Source of the DNA: Flectonema sp. DT1601
Taxonomy: Eukaryota; Euglenozoa; Diplonemea; Diplonemida; Diplonemidae
NCBI GenBank assembly: GCA_964019425.1
Contig: OZ025792.1
Span: forward strand, 1,302,001 to 1,366,000
Reading direction: 5' to 3'
DNA length: 64,000 nucleotides
Part shown: positions 25,135 through 37,451 of the stretch, piece after piece
Position numbering within the stretch: position 1 is the stretch's first letter
Layout: the number at the start of each line of letters is the position of its first letter
Translations under genes and position numbers: made by a program
The notes under the pieces: model-generated
Seen by the model: the letters and a program-made list of their open reading frames with translations, nothing else
What the model was told of the DNA's origin: nothing
Databases searched by the model: none

Positions 25135-28100
25135 ATTTGTAAATCGTTCCCCCTGCTTTTTTTTTTTTTTTCCCTTTTTTTTTTTTTTTCTTACTGTGCG
25201 TTGAGGGGGGTTGAAATGCTTGAATATATTTATGAACAAATAAATATCTGTATCGTACCAGAGTTAATAGTTATGACACAGTTGACTAAAGGTAATGTTA
25301 GTATAGGTAAACACTCTGCATATGACGTAGAGGACTTTACATTAGCTGCATGCACATCTCTTTTTCCGTGTTTGTCATTCAGCAGTACGGAATTGTTATT
25401 CAATTACTTAAATAGGCGTGAGCCCTGGGAAACCAAACTCATAATACTACAGAGTGAAGGTTTCGTGTCAATAAATATGTGAATAATTATTTGCTTAATT
25501 TATGTGCATATATTTTCCTGGAACAAGACTGAAAAATAGATAAAAGGTACAACAGAATAATTACAAAGCACTCTCACAAACATAATCAAATGAAACTATA
25601 GGCAAGTCGTGTAGCAGGAGGGGGTCGTCATCTCTATTTTATCCACCCATAAATTTTACAAAAAAGATGAACCAAATGATGTAGCTGTGCTTCTTATTGT
25701 CGACTCACTAATGACTTGTTTTTCAAATTTGCCTTTTTTTTTTTTTTTTCCAAAAATAATATAATCTTGTGACAAAAAGAAGTGGTTGGTTTGTTTGTCT
25801 TCACAATTTTTTTTTTTAAATAAAAAAAAGGAATATTTTACTGCACCTTTCAAAAGGTTCACATAATATGAAATTTCATTTGAAGGTGGAATTGATTGAA
25901 GTATGGACGTTAATGCTTGAATGCTTTTTTTAAAAAAAAAAAAGAAACAAAAAAAAAAAAAAAAAAAAAAAGGGTCATTTTTTTTTTTTTTTTTTTTTTG
26001 TATCCATGTAGTCGGAGAACAAACTGCAGATTGGAAAACTGATATTTCTTACCTCCCCGTGCGACAGGATTCTGTCCGCATTCAACGAAATATAAGGCTA
26101 ATCTGAATAGTTTTGGTTCCCTTTAACTACCTGAAGCCTCTCTTTAAAAAGAGCAACATAAAAAGATTAAATTCAAAAAAACCGCGTCTTCATACTACTG
26201 AGAATGTTTGATTGATTTAAAAGAACGTGTTTAAGCAAGTCAACGTAAGTAAGGCATTACCGATAGTACTCACAGACAGTACTAATCGATTATTACTTTT
26301 GTGATTGTCATGGGTAATAAAAAGAATGTGGGCAGACATCTCTTATTTCTTATATAGCGCAACGTCGTGCACTACGGGTCGTACTCAGGGGGAAAGATCT
26401 TTTTTTTTTAAAACTTGAAAATCTTGTTTTAGTGATCCATTAGGTTATCTTTTCCTATTTTTTTTTTTTTTTTTTTAATTTTGAAGTTATTGAATTTATA
26501 GTCAAACAGTATCAAGAAAGTAGAATCTCGAATCTGTGGTTTCGTCAAACTGCTTCTTCCGAAGCACGTGCTGTCGCCCAAAGTTAAGTGGGTAACGGTA
26601 CATACGTCCGTTTTGTTGTTTTGTTTTTTTAAACGCAAAGGAATATGGTATTTACCACAGTGTCACACATCAATTAAATGATGTGTGTGTTTGTTTCCTT
26701 TTTGTCTAACCAACTGCTTTTTCGTATTGATACATTCAGTTATAATATAATATTATTATTACCCACGAAGGGATTGACACTTGCTTGTTTGATTGGCTTT
26801 TACTATATCAGTTGTGAGTTGGTTTCGCATGAGCAAAACAAAAAAAAAAAAAAAAAAAAAAAATGTGAAATGAAATGATAAGTTAGACAAAGCAGTCTTT
26901 CTGAGTGGAATTCTCAGCAACAGCATTTGTACGTAATTGGCTTAGCGATGAGAAGAAAAAAGAAAAAAATAAACGGGTTCTGTCGTGACAACTGTACAGT
27001 TGTTCCTAAACAGTTAAAATAAAAAAAAGAAAATTGTCAAAAAAAAATTCAAGACACGTGACCACACAATACTGGTGTTCCTTGCCTGCGAGTAACAAGT
27101 CATGGCCCAATTCAAACATCCGGATAGGTAAAAAAAAAAAAAAATAATAATCAACAAAAACTACCCTACAGAGGAACACTACGGTCATCTAAGTCAACGA
27201 ATCACTTCACTCTAGTAGGTGAGCACTTAAGTACTTAAGACAGAGAGTATGATAAGGCGTTGGGTAGGGGGAGAAAAAATAATTAATTAAAGGCCAGCAC
27301 GAAACATAATTTTTCGAAAAGCCTCTCAGAAGAGAAGACCACACGGAACTGAGTAGCAGGTTTTCCGGAAAAAAATTGCGGTTTTTTTTTTTTTTTTTTT
27401 TTTTCTTATTGAAATTCAATACGAATTGATTTTACCAAAAAGACGGGCGGATGTATTTTTTTTTTCGGGGTTAAATAACTTTCCCAGAAAGGAACAATAA
27501 AGGAACAACAAAAGAATATAGGCTGCAATATCACTATATCCGCACTGACTATCAGCCGGAACTACGAATTGGCGATGTTTTTTTTTTTTTTTTTTTTTTA
27601 CCTTGTGCAATAATTCACAAAGCAAGACATATTCATGCGATTACCGCAGAAGCTGTCATCGCGAATTTAAAAAAAAAAAAAAAAAAAAAACCGCAATTGA
27701 ACTTTAAAGAAATGTAACAATTTTTCTGAGAGTTTTTTTTTTTTTTTGTCCCTCAATTCGAACAAACTATTACAAAAAAAGTGGATTATAAAAGAAAAAG
27801 ATGGTGGGGGGAAAAAAAAACAGCCAGGCAGGACATGTGTCCCTGAGAAGAGAAGAAGAATCCAGTCATATAACTAAGTCTACATGGGCAATGTTGCACC
27901 ACGGAAAGAATACCTCTCCAATATTACAACTTTATAAAACATAAGCACCACTGCCACTTGATGCAAAACAGCGTTGAATAAATACCAGTAATACGATGTA
28001 GAAAAGAAAGGAAAAAAAAAGTAAATTCGTTCTATTTCCCGTCCAGGTACACTCACAAGGACTACCCTTAGTCAAAGACTAAGGAGGGAAACAAATCATA

Positions 28101-30349
28101 AAAAAAAAATTAAAAAAAAGCGATAAACGGTCGTAAGGGAGGGGAGGGGAGGGAGGGAGGGGAGGGAGGGAGGGAGGGTAACAAAAACAATACAAAATGA
28201 GAATAGGTAAATATACAAAAAAAACAAAACAAAAAAATGTTGTGAACTGTCTTAAAGAGGAACACCTAAACACGATTTATGCGGCAGCATTCTACAAAAC
28301 ATAGCTCTTGCAGTTTATTTATTTGCGAAGCCTACGAAGTCAAAATTCAGGAATGGCAACAGATAGATCGCTACCAGCCAACCGCGAGACTCACTGATGA
28401 TAAGAGACGTAGAAGAACCTGAAACAGACGACTACCTAGACTGCCTGCACAAGCAGACAGTGTTAGAGACAGCTTAATAGTAGTCGGTACTTACAATAAA
28501 TAATCACTGACACACTGAGACTGCAATCACCATGACCATTTTCTCTGTCTCTTATCTTTTTTTTCTTTTTTTCCATAAATATTTCCTCATACAATGAAGT
28601 TTTTCACTCTTCAACAGCAAAGGATGACAATGCATAACCCGCTCCACGGGGTTAGTGAATTACAATAAGATATATAACAATGCCACACGTGTTGCGTGGT
28701 GTTTACTTCCAGAACACAAAAAAATAAACGAAAGATCGAAAAGGGGGAAGAGGAAGTATACAAAACAATAATCCACTCACCACTTGTATTCGAATCGTTT
28801 TTGACTCTGTAGAAGGTGAGGGCCATAAGATGTGAAAGGAGAGACAAAAACATGGCCACGAATGTTATTTAGTTCAAACATCACTTAAAATAAAGTATGC
28901 CTTAAAGCGCATACACTACAAAGATGTGAATAAAACCAACTTATCGTTCACAAAGCCACCACGCAATCTAAGATGTACAGTTGGTACACTAGTCATTGCG
29001 TCTACAACAGAATCACCACACGAAAATTGAGGGGGGAAAAAAAACAACAGATAAAAATCTGTCCCCGTGTCATTTTAAGCTATTACGCAAGAACGAAATG
29101 ATGACAAACGCCAACTCCCACGCAGGACCAGGCAACCTGCAGCAAGTGCCACTCCTACAATCGTTGGCTGTTTGGTTAAAGCAAAAATAAACGAACAGGG
29201 GGGAAACGCTAAAGGCAAGAAAAACAAATATAAACACTCAACGCAGGAAGATACCCGAATCACGAGAAACACCAACGGAGGAGTAATATCTAATGCAAGT
29301 CCAGTTAATAATAAAAAAAAAAACATTCAAAACAAAGAAACAATCACATCAGTATCATAGTGTAATGTAGATACCAGAAGGTAGCAGTCTTTGATTTGTT
29401 TGTCTATAAGAGTCAAGTCAAAGATCAGTTAGTCACATAAAATGAGAAGAGACCATAGTTTTACTTTGATAAAACGATCTTCTTCGATGGAGTCATACAA
29501 CTGATACGTTATAATGGTTTTCATAGTCACGTCTCATGGCACTACCTGCAGGTATTCAAGAGGAAGCTCATTGCAATGACGATCTGATAAATTGATGAAA
29601 GTCAGTGAGGGGGTTAATTGTAAGAAGTTATCTTTCTTTTTTTTTTTTTTTTATCTTTTTATGTCGTTTGTTTATTTTCTCTTTTTTTTTTTTTTTTTTT
29701 TTGTGACACTAGAAAACCTATTGTTCGCTTATAAACAGTGTTGTACTCGAAATATCGACAGCTTGCCGCTAGCAGACAGAACAGCATCAATGAAGCTGAT
29801 TTGTCTTGCTGAGGGACGAAACTTTTTTTTTAAAAAAAATACAAATACTCATCTTGAACGACGTGGAAACAGAAAACATATGTGCACACCTTTACCAAAC
29901 ATCACTAGGATAGAGGTAAGTGATGAAAAAAGGGCATCAAACAAAACGATTCCGAAAAAAAAGGTTTCGAAAAATTAAAGAGCGCATGTGATTACAGGAG
30001 GACGATAAAATTCGTTCTCCCGCAAAAAGTTTTTTCCTCTATTTCCATCCTTCCCCAGTGAAACCCTTATGACAACAAATCAAACGAATTGTAAAAAAAA
30101 GAAACAAATTAAAAAATTAAAAAAGGAATGCCTCGGCATAGTATTATCTCATCACCATCCTACACACAGCTTGCTGATTGCTGCGACTTGCGTTGCAGTG
30201 ATATCAACAATCGGCGTTCGTAAATTCAAACAAAGACTTCATCACGTGAGTACAATGAAGGCTTTACAGCCTCAGACAGCATCACGTTGAGGTACAATAC
30301 ATTACAATGCAAGAAGGTATATAAGTTGGTACTTATCACAAGAAGGTTA
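25135..30349. other. Long gene-poor stretch, homopolymer-rich
   Basis: About 5.2 kb, the largest gap in the window. It contains more than fifteen long A or T runs, including T-tract/A-tract pairs such as 25929-26000. Open frames are short and dominated by Lys or Phe. I find no exon chain with splice sites and no rRNA or tRNA signature. A purine-rich G block lies at 28136-28178. The stretch may hold long UTRs, non-coding RNA or decayed repeats that cannot be recognised by eye. Confidence 0.55.
28136..28178 (+). repeat. G-run tract, potential G-quadruplex
   Basis: About 43 bases made only of G with single A spacers, containing ten runs of three or four G. This easily meets the usual four-run criterion for an intramolecular G-quadruplex. 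It stands out sharply in an AT-rich intergenic region. It could also be a simple GGGA/GGA microsatellite. Confidence 0.8.
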
Positions 30350-31483
30350 TCAACACGCGTTAGGATTTGACAGTAAGTCAGAAGGTGTTTTTCTTTGGCA
30401 ATCTCGTAGACGTAGCTGTGCGACTTCGATAGTTTTTATAGCTGCGAACTGTTTGATGCCGAGTTCTGATTTTAATTCTTGTTTTGTGAGTGCCATGAAA
30501 CAGAGACCATTAATTCTGTTTGATGATAGAACTGACACGTATTCAGAGTCGAGATTTACTTTTGAGAGGTACGAAGCAACTTGTGCAACAGTCCAGGCTG
30601 ACGGATCAGAACTAATAAAAGTTGATTTTTGTGACTGAGATACGGTACTGTCGTAACTTCTTCTACCTGAACCAGAAACAGAAGCAGTTTGAGGTTTCTG
30701 AACATATGACATTCTACCACTTGACTGAACAACAACAGGTGATGTTGTAGCAGCTCCTGCTGCTCCTCCTTTTCCTCTGCTCTTCAACACATTTACAGGA
30801 GTAGCTTCTTCTTTTTCAACTATCTGTTGACTCCCGATTGGAGTAGCATTGAAGGCAACAAGTTGTAATTCCTGTGGTTGTTGTGGCTGTACTTGAGGTG
30901 CTATTTGAGAGATCTTTTCATTCTTCTTATCACAAGACTTTGCCCGTCTTGGAGGTGAGTTCCTTGAATTAGACTTGACAGTTGAGGATAACTTCTTCTT
31001 AATAATACGTCTTGAAGGGACAGGTTTTGATAGTGTTGAGCTGAGAACTTCAGTTGGAGGTGTTGTTGCTTTTCTTTTCTGATTACGCGCTACTGGTAAC
31101 GTTGGTGGGGTACGAGTTGGTGACTGCGATGGGGTAGAAGAAATGGACCGAGTCTTAGTAATAATCTGAGGTGAGCTTACAGAAATGACAGTCCGTGTTG
31201 GTTTTAGTAGTGGACTAGCTTCCGGTGGAGTACTTCTGGATCTTCTGCGGCCACCTAGACCCCTTCCAACAGTTAGTTTCGCTAATTCTTCCTCGAGTGC
31301 TGCAAAAGCAGCAACTTGTCTCAAATGTTCATTACTACTACACCATCCGTCTTCTAATGGAGGAGAGTCCCTCGCTTCTAAAGGTGGTGTCCCATAGGAC
31401 TTCCTCCCACTACCAGATGCTTTATTTCCTGACATCGTTGCTTCGTACGATGGAGGTGAGTGCGACGACGGCTTAGTTAACAT
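30350..31483 (-). CDS. SAM-domain protein with long disordered N-terminal region
   Basis: A single-exon protein of 377 residues. Residues 1-290 are Ser/Pro/Thr/Lys-rich and probably disordered, with many SP and TP dipeptides that could be kinase sites and basic clusters (RRIIKKKLSS). Residues ~293-360 form a sterile alpha motif: WTVAQVASYLSKVNL, then YVSVLSSNRINGLCFMALTK, then LKSELGIKQFAAIKTIEVAQLRL. This matches the order of hydrophobic positions in SAM domains, which mediate protein-protein or occasionally RNA contacts. Nothing shows the partner. The first ATG of the frame was used and no upstream exon is obvious. Confidence 0.85.
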   Translation of the reverse strand: MLTKPSSHSPPSYEATMSGNKASGSGRKSYGTPPLEARDSPPLEDGWCSSNEHLRQVAAFAALEEELAKLTVGRGLGGRRRSRSTPPEASPLLKPTRTVISVSSPQIITKTRSISSTPSQSPTRTPPTLPVARNQKRKATTPPTEVLSSTLSKPVPSRRIIKKKLSSTVKSNSRNSPPRRAKSCDKKNEKISQIAPQVQPQQPQELQLVAFNATPIGSQQIVEKEEATPVNVLKSRGKGGAAGAATTSPVVVQSSGRMSYVQKPQTASVSGSGRRSYDSTVSQSQKSTFISSDPSAWTVAQVASYLSKVNLDSEYVSVLSSNRINGLCFMALTKQELKSELGIKQFAAIKTIEVAQLRLRDCQRKTPSDLLSNPNAC

Positions 31484-31705
31484 GTTGTATTTCTTATTCG
31501 TGTGTTCCGTACCGGTTTAGTACCCTCTCTGAAAAATAATAATAATAATAAGTTATGGAAAACAAAGCAACAGCAAAAGGCGCTACGGCTACGCTTCTTG
31601 CCCACCTGCAAAAAGGTTGCTAACAATAATAGAGTCGTGCCGAAAACACAACCAGATTAGTTTGGTTAGGTTGGAATATCGAATACTTTGAGTGAGTGTT
31701 GGTGT

Positions 31706-32638
31706 TTATGTCATAGTGAATATTTTAATTATACCATCACTGCCTCCAGTGATGGCTACTTTTCTCTCGTGGGAATAATCAACTGCAGGTACGCTTGTAT
31801 CGCGGACTGTTGAATGTGAGAGGGAATGAATCACATCACCAGAAATCACATCCCAGAATCGTGCAATTCCATCTTCAGATCCGGCGAAAATATGCTCATC
31901 ACGGGAAGCGAACTGGACCTTTATTTGAGAATGTTTATTAATGTGTGATGTTAGTGTTTTAAGAATTGAACCTTGTTGAGCATCGAGTACTACTAACTGT
32001 GATGATAACATCCCAGCAACTATTAGATTTGAGTCTTTTGATAAAGCGATACAACTTATCCCAGATGATAAAGTATCAGAGTAGAGTTTACCTGTTCTGA
32101 TATCATATGACCGAACACTACCATCCATTGATGATGTTATTATTTTATAATTAGAAACAGAAATAGCAACTGAAGTAACGGCATCAGTTGCCGATACTAA
32201 CGTTTGAATTGGTTGAGTTGATTTCGTAGATCTGATGTCCCATATTTTAGCAGTGCTGTCGTGACTTGCTGTGACAAGTAGTTGGTCATCACTACTCCAT
32301 TTAATACAATTAATTCTTGATTGATGACCACGAAGGGTTCGTATGGGATGGTCACGTTGAACATCCCAAATATATGCACCTCGTTCCCCTCCGCAACTGC
32401 CCATGAATGCGCCATCATTGCTGAATGATGCGTCGATCACATCTTGAGAGTGTCCTCGATATGTTTTTAAAAGCGCTCCGACTTCCCAATCCCATAATTT
32501 TAATTTTCCATCTGAGCCTCCACTTATAAGATATCTCCCATCTGCATTCAACTGAACAACTGCAACAGTCGAATCGCTGTCAGGATCGATCAGTTTTCGA
32601 CTTTCACGTTGAGGAAGAGACAGCGTCGTTGTCGGCAT
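31706..32638 (-). CDS. WDR83: WD40 protein, WDR83/MORG1-like
   Basis: A single-exon protein of 310 residues made almost wholly of WD40 repeats, about seven blades. Clear repeat ends are SDGKLKLWDWEVG, ERGAYIWDVQ, HDSTAKIWDIR, MDGSVRSYDIRTGKLYSD, EDGIARFWDV and SDGIIKIFTM. The length and the RSYDIRTGKLYSD blade followed by a serine-rich 'SGISCIALSKDSN' blade recall WDR83 (MORG1), a scaffold for ERK signalling that also copurifies with spliceosomes. Identification within the WD40 superfamily by eye is only moderately safe. A run of about 19 A residues lies immediately 5' of the start codon on the coding strand. Confidence 0.8.
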   Translation of the reverse strand: MPTTTLSLPQRESRKLIDPDSDSTVAVVQLNADGRYLISGGSDGKLKLWDWEVGALLKTYRGHSQDVIDASFSNDGAFMGSCGGERGAYIWDVQRDHPIRTLRGHQSRINCIKWSSDDQLLVTASHDSTAKIWDIRSTKSTQPIQTLVSATDAVTSVAISVSNYKIITSSMDGSVRSYDIRTGKLYSDTLSSGISCIALSKDSNLIVAGMLSSQLVVLDAQQGSILKTLTSHINKHSQIKVQFASRDEHIFAGSEDGIARFWDVISGDVIHSLSHSTVRDTSVPAVDYSHERKVAITGGSDGIIKIFTMT

Positions 32639-35252
32639 TTCCTTTTTTTTTTTTTTTTTTTATCAAACAAAAAACATCAAAATAACTAATTTGAGAGAAG
32701 TGTTTTAAAATTACAAAAAACTATAAAAAAAAATTTGACTTCCCCAGCAAACATACATAACTACACGTACCTGTAGAATAATTAAACATGTTATCAGTTC
32801 GCACGACACGATAATTTAAACGGCCAGACATGCTACCGGGTTGCAAGAAATATATTTTATAGAGAGAAAGAGAGGGAACAGCAGTTAAAATCATTTTGTT
32901 CTTTTCAAAGCAAAAAGAATTTTTTTTTTTCCCCCTCCAGCTGACCGAGGTAGTCGCCAATGGGGTTTATATATTCCACAAGAAATATAGTAAAGTAAAT
33001 CTGTCGGAATTGACAGTCAAAACAGATGGACTTTTTCCTTTCAAAACCCATCACCAGTCGTACTCTCGGGAGTCATCATAAATAATTAAATAAATCAATA
33101 AATCGTGATAACGGCTTGGCTTCAAACCATTGGTAGTTTATTATTTATGTTATCCAACGTTGCCGTATGAAAACTAATATGTTGCATACCAGAAAGAAAG
33201 GGGAAAAAAAAGAAGGAAAAAAAAAAAAAAAAAAAAAAAAACGACAGAATTTGCTTTTGATGTAGTTGTGGAAGTGAAATTAAAAAAAAAAAAAGAAATT
33301 GTTTGCGTAGCAATCACCCACCTACCTAAGAGAGCGGAAACCGATTCATTTATAACCGTTTGATAATCCCAAGGAGTTTTCTTGCTCTATATAAATTACG
33401 GTTTTTTTTTTTTTTTTTTTTTTTTCTTTCTTAAAATGACACAACCTTGTTTTCCAGACATCAGCAGACCACTCCGAGCAGCCAAACACCTGTACGCTTC
33501 CAAACCCATGAAGAAAACAAAATTATATTCACTGCAAAGTATAACAAAAATATGGGGAAAAGAAATCTCTATTAAAATACACATATATCACACAAATATA
33601 GAAAAAATGGAAGAAGGAGAGAGTAACTAGTTACTTAAATAGCGTCGTATCCCTTCCCCAAGTAAGGAGCATAATTTATAACATAACATCTTTGCTAAAA
33701 CGTTGAATTATACAAAAGTGATTGACGCTTAGGCGAACTCAAAGAGAAACATAACAGAAATAATAGACAGGATATTTAACTTTTTTTTTTTTTTTTTTTT
33801 CCCCAGCTCTCGCTGGTAGTTCTTTTGCTTTTCATTGTCAGCTGGAATTCTCTCTGAGAAAACCTGGTAGTCTTTAAAAGTGTAAGTCGGATTCCTGTCA
33901 CGTGACAGGCGCACTTCTTGTCCTAGCTCTGACATGTTGCATTAGAAACATTGTCACCAGCCTGGACCTCGTTGAAAATATTACTCTCCTGGTTACTGTT
34001 CTGTGTGATATAAGATATTACCCAGATAACCTTTACCTCAGTCTTCGCGTTGTCGGCTTCAGCCTTCGTTGCAGTTAATCTTATTCTGCTTTGGTTGGTT
34101 TAGATGATAAATTAATAAGGCTCCACAAGCAGATCCTCTGAACTCTTGTTGATGAGGATGTTCGGCCTTTTTTGTGGTCTCACTAGTGACACTCTTGTGT
34201 CTTTGGGGTAGAGAAAAAGAAAACAGAGGAGAAGGAAATAATGGGTGGAAACTCACGGACTTCTCATTTTTATTTTTATTTTAAAAGGGAATCTACCATC
34301 TCCCTCCAATATATATAAAAAAAAAAGAAGAAGAAGAAGAAGAAGAAGAAGAAGAAGAAGAAGAAGATTAAAAAAAAAAAATTAGTTTGGGCTTTATTTT
34401 CACGTTGTAAATAATTAATAATTTCCAAGATTGGAAATACAATGAAGTGGAAACTACCCAATTCATGGTTCCATTTATGATAAAGTAAAACGTTAAACTA
34501 CTTTGGTATGATTCAAGCATGATGTTTTGTTTGAAGGAATTATTTTTATTTCTTTTTTAAATAACAACGTTGAATTGATCCATACAGCTTTACAATTATG
34601 AAAGTGTTGAAAAAAAAAAAAAAAAAAAAAATTGGGGAGAAAAAAAATATTATTGCACAGAAGGTTAATAAACCACGCAAGTAAAAACGGGAACGGAACG
34701 GAAAAAAAAAAAAAAAAAATTACCATAAAAACAAAATCTGTTTTTTTTTTTTTAAATGAAAAAAAACAGAAATCCATTCAGATGGTTTTTTTTTTTGATA
34801 CATAAGTTGTGTCAAACAGCTATCGCACGTAATGCATTAAAAAATTCAAATGCGATAAGAAAACACTGCAATAATTTATCAAAAGTAAACCCACACAGTA
34901 TAAGAACGGAGAGGTGATGTTCACAAGGGATACCCCCTATGCAACTTATTGAAGTTATAAGTTAATTTGTCCATGCTTTTGTACATTTTAGTTTTATTTT
35001 TTTTGTGATCGCTTCCAATCACCATCTCGATTTTTTTATATTTCGGTTTTCAAAACTAAATTAGAAAAAAAAAAAAAAAAAAAAAACTAAAAAAAAATTA
35101 TTAATTCAAACTGAGAATAGAATGAGCGAAAAAACAACAAAAAAAAAAGTTGTTTTTTTTTTTTTTTTTTGTTCCTTTCCTTTCCTGATAATACCACTCA
35201 CCACTAAAGTAAGTAAATAAATTCATCAAACAAAAAGGGCAACACTTCGCTG
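32639..35252. other. Intergenic, homopolymer-rich with AAG microsatellite
   Basis: About 2.6 kb with no supportable gene. Long A/T runs occur near 32644, 33217, 33402, 33781, 34611, 34702, 35065 and 35153. A minus-strand frame at 33729-33935 begins with 46 codons of ordinary composition before running into poly(A). It has no splice donor and was not accepted as a gene. Confidence 0.5.
34324..34367 (+). repeat. (AAG)n microsatellite
   Basis: About fourteen uninterrupted AAG/GAA triplets between an oligo-A run and another A run, in intergenic DNA. Confidence 0.9.
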
Positions 35253-35386
35253 CTAACACCCATCAGAGTAGAGAGCTCTCAATATGTAGTCCACAGAGTC
35301 AAAAATCTCTGAGATCGTCAAATCATGAAGAACACGTGCAACTATTTATACATCAGATTAATCTCTGTTTGTTTTTTATTTCATTT

Positions 35387-36164
35387 TTATATAATTAATA
35401 TCCTCAATAAAAAATAGAACAGTACATACACAACAGTTACAGGTCTATGTGCAGCATTCGGCCACAACATAGTAGTGACTGATCGACGACACACTGGGCA
35501 GCTTGGATCTAAACCTCTGTGGAATTCATCAAGCATCCATGTCTGTGTGAGAGGATTATTTTGATATTTTACAAAAAACACAAAGTAGATTATACACAAC
35601 CACTAAATACTAAACACAAACCTCAAAACATAATACATGGAAGCTGTGACCACACGGAAATGATGTCCAATTAGATGATGGGAGATCATGAGAATCATCG
35701 TCGAAGTCTGGGGCGTTTTCGGTGTGTCTGGGGTTGGCATCTTCACCACAAAAAGATGAAGATAGAGATATTGAATCATCACAAGGGGGATGATGAGAAC
35801 ATGCTGTTCGGGGTGTTGATGTGAGAGATTCCTGAGCTGACCGATCTTCTGTCAAGGAATCGAGGCAAATAGTACAACGAACATCTGAATGAGTTGATCT
35901 TAGTCTTCTGTTTCCTGCATGAGCTTTTCTTAGTATCGACGCCAATGATCTCTCCTGTTCTTTTGTTAATCTCAGTTTCCTTGGTAGATATTCAGTAGCC
36001 CATTCAGGGATACTTTCATCAGGTATACTTGATGCTACACTTTCTGCAACCCTTGGAGATACGCACATCTTTCCACACATAAATACACCAACCATGCATC
36101 CTATCCACAATGTTGTTACAACAACAATAATTAAAATATTCAAATCTTCTTCCCTCAGCGTCAT
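35387..36164 (-). CDS. Membrane-anchored RING-H2 E3 ligase-like protein
   Basis: Exon 1 (36164-35622) and an exon starting at 35542 are joined over a 79-bp GTTTGT...CACAG intron in phase 0. Residues ~9-30 (LIIVVVTTLWIGCMVGVFMC) form an N-terminal membrane span. The RING-H2 ligands are C-x2-C (CTIC), then about 65 residues of Ser/Asp-rich insert, then FPCGHSFHVLC (C-x-H-x2-H-x2-C) and CPVC after the intron. Proteins of this build are ubiquitin ligases on internal membranes. The 3' end is uncertain. The frame reads through to a stop at 35387 with a hydrophobic AT-rich tail. Alternatively a GTGTATGT-like donor near 35428 leads to a last exon ending at a TAG at 35253-35255 (residues like IFDSVDYILRALYSDGC). 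I give the simpler end. Confidence 0.75.
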
Positions 36165-36638
36165 ACTGGGGTGTTACTTGACTATCGAGGCATATTGTGT
36201 TAAAGGAATGTTTCCTGAAGTTGTGAAAACATAATTAAAACATAACAAACTAACTAACAGTTACTACGTATAAAAGACCAAAACAAAACGGCAAAAAAAA
36301 AAAAAGAACGGCACAAGATAGAGAGAAAAACTGCGAAAAATTTTGATCAACCAAATACATTCTGAGATACAACACGAAACATAAATATGAAACACACACA
36401 CAGTGAATGACGAAATGGTTACCATTTTTTGGATTTATTTCAGGGTCAGAACAAAAAAAAAAAAAAAAAAAAACTGTGTGTAACATACATCGTCAATATG
36501 AATACTTTACATTATCAGTTTTCTTTTCTTTACAGTCGGAACCTCAGTTCTGAATGAATAATAATAATAATAATAACTTGTAACAAACCAAAAACAGAAC
36601 TGTCAACTGGTCTACTTTTATATAGTGAACATGTAATT
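36165..36638. other. Intergenic
   Basis: AT-rich spacer with poly(A) near 36293 and 36450 and an (ATA)n stretch near 36556. No gene seen. Confidence 0.5.
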
Positions 36639-37451
36639 CTACAACCCTACTAATCGCAGTTGGATATTCTGATCATCAAATAGCGTCATATCAAGTTGCA
36701 TGTTAACGGTTTCAATTTGTCTCATTCCAGTACTTCTGGTGAGGTCAGTTTGAAAAACTCTAAAATCCTTTGAAATCCGAATATGAACATCAGGAAACCC
36801 GTCATCACTACAAGCTTCGTATATTACAGTTGAGAGGCGAGACTCTCCCTGGTCAACGTATACTTCGTAGTTAAACTGTGCGTACTGTTTGTTTAAAAGT
36901 TCAAATACACCAGCCAATGCACCTTGTTGACAATAGAGAGCAAGACAGTCAACGTATTTTAAAACAGTCTCACAGTGAGGATCAAAAGATGGTGTTATTG
37001 AATTAGAAATTACTTTCCGTGGTTTTGGCTTTGGTTCTGATAACAAAAAACTGGTCATGACTGGAATGAAAGACCATTTCTTAGATTGTTGTTCTGCTTG
37101 TCGTAATGAGTAGACCCTGTCGACCATAATCGCCATGATGCGACCTCCTTCATAGTCGAAAGTTTTACTTAAATCATGATTATCAACTGTAATATCTTGT
37201 CTTGTCATGTCGGTATAAAATTGTTTCCAAATCTGACTTCTCCCTTCCTTGAAGGAGTCCCGTACGTCAGCTGTGTATTGCTGTTTTTTTAAAAACAACA
37301 TGACCTCTTCTTTCCTATCTCGTGATAAGATATCAACAAACGTATCTTGTTTCATAGCGCTGTCGAATGTAGCGAGGTCACCGAATCCCATGAAGTCATC
37401 AACTGTCTCACATTTTGACACGATGACAAAATCATCATCACAGGAGGTCAT
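36639..37451 (-). CDS. Unknown 270-aa soluble protein with possible 5' UTR exons
   Basis: A frame of 270 residues starts at the ATG at 37451 (MTSCDDDFVIVSK...). It is mixed alpha/beta in composition, with no membrane span and no motif I recognise. A basic linker (SEPKPKPRKVISNS) divides an acidic N-terminal half from a C-terminal half containing YVDCLALYCQQGALAGVFELL and a beta-rich end. A TAACAG acceptor lies 16-20 bp before the ATG. Two short upstream candidates ending in GAG before a GTA donor (37508-37547 and one ending at 37622) do not keep this frame open, so they are better read as 5' UTR exons. The 5' gene structure needs transcript evidence. Confidence 0.7.
   Translation of the reverse strand: MTSCDDDFVIVSKCETVDDFMGFGDLATFDSAMKQDTFVDILSRDRKEEVMLFLKKQQYTADVRDSFKEGRSQIWKQFYTDMTRQDITVDNHDLSKTFDYEGGRIMAIMVDRVYSLRQAEQQSKKWSFIPVMTSFLLSEPKPKPRKVISNSITPSFDPHCETVLKYVDCLALYCQQGALAGVFELLNKQYAQFNYEVYVDQGESRLSTVIYEACSDDGFPDVHIRISKDFRVFQTDLTRSTGMRQIETVNMQLDMTLFDDQNIQLRLVGL

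Noticed and set aside
25123-25482. Plus-strand frame of 119 codons
   Set aside because: It begins with Phe runs from poly(T), overlaps antisense to a spliced gene, and has no motif.
33729-33935. Minus-strand frame beginning MSELGQEVRLSRDRNP
   Set aside because: About 46 ordinary codons then poly(A)-encoded lysines, with no donor site and no recognisable family. It could be a fragment of an exon but cannot be supported.
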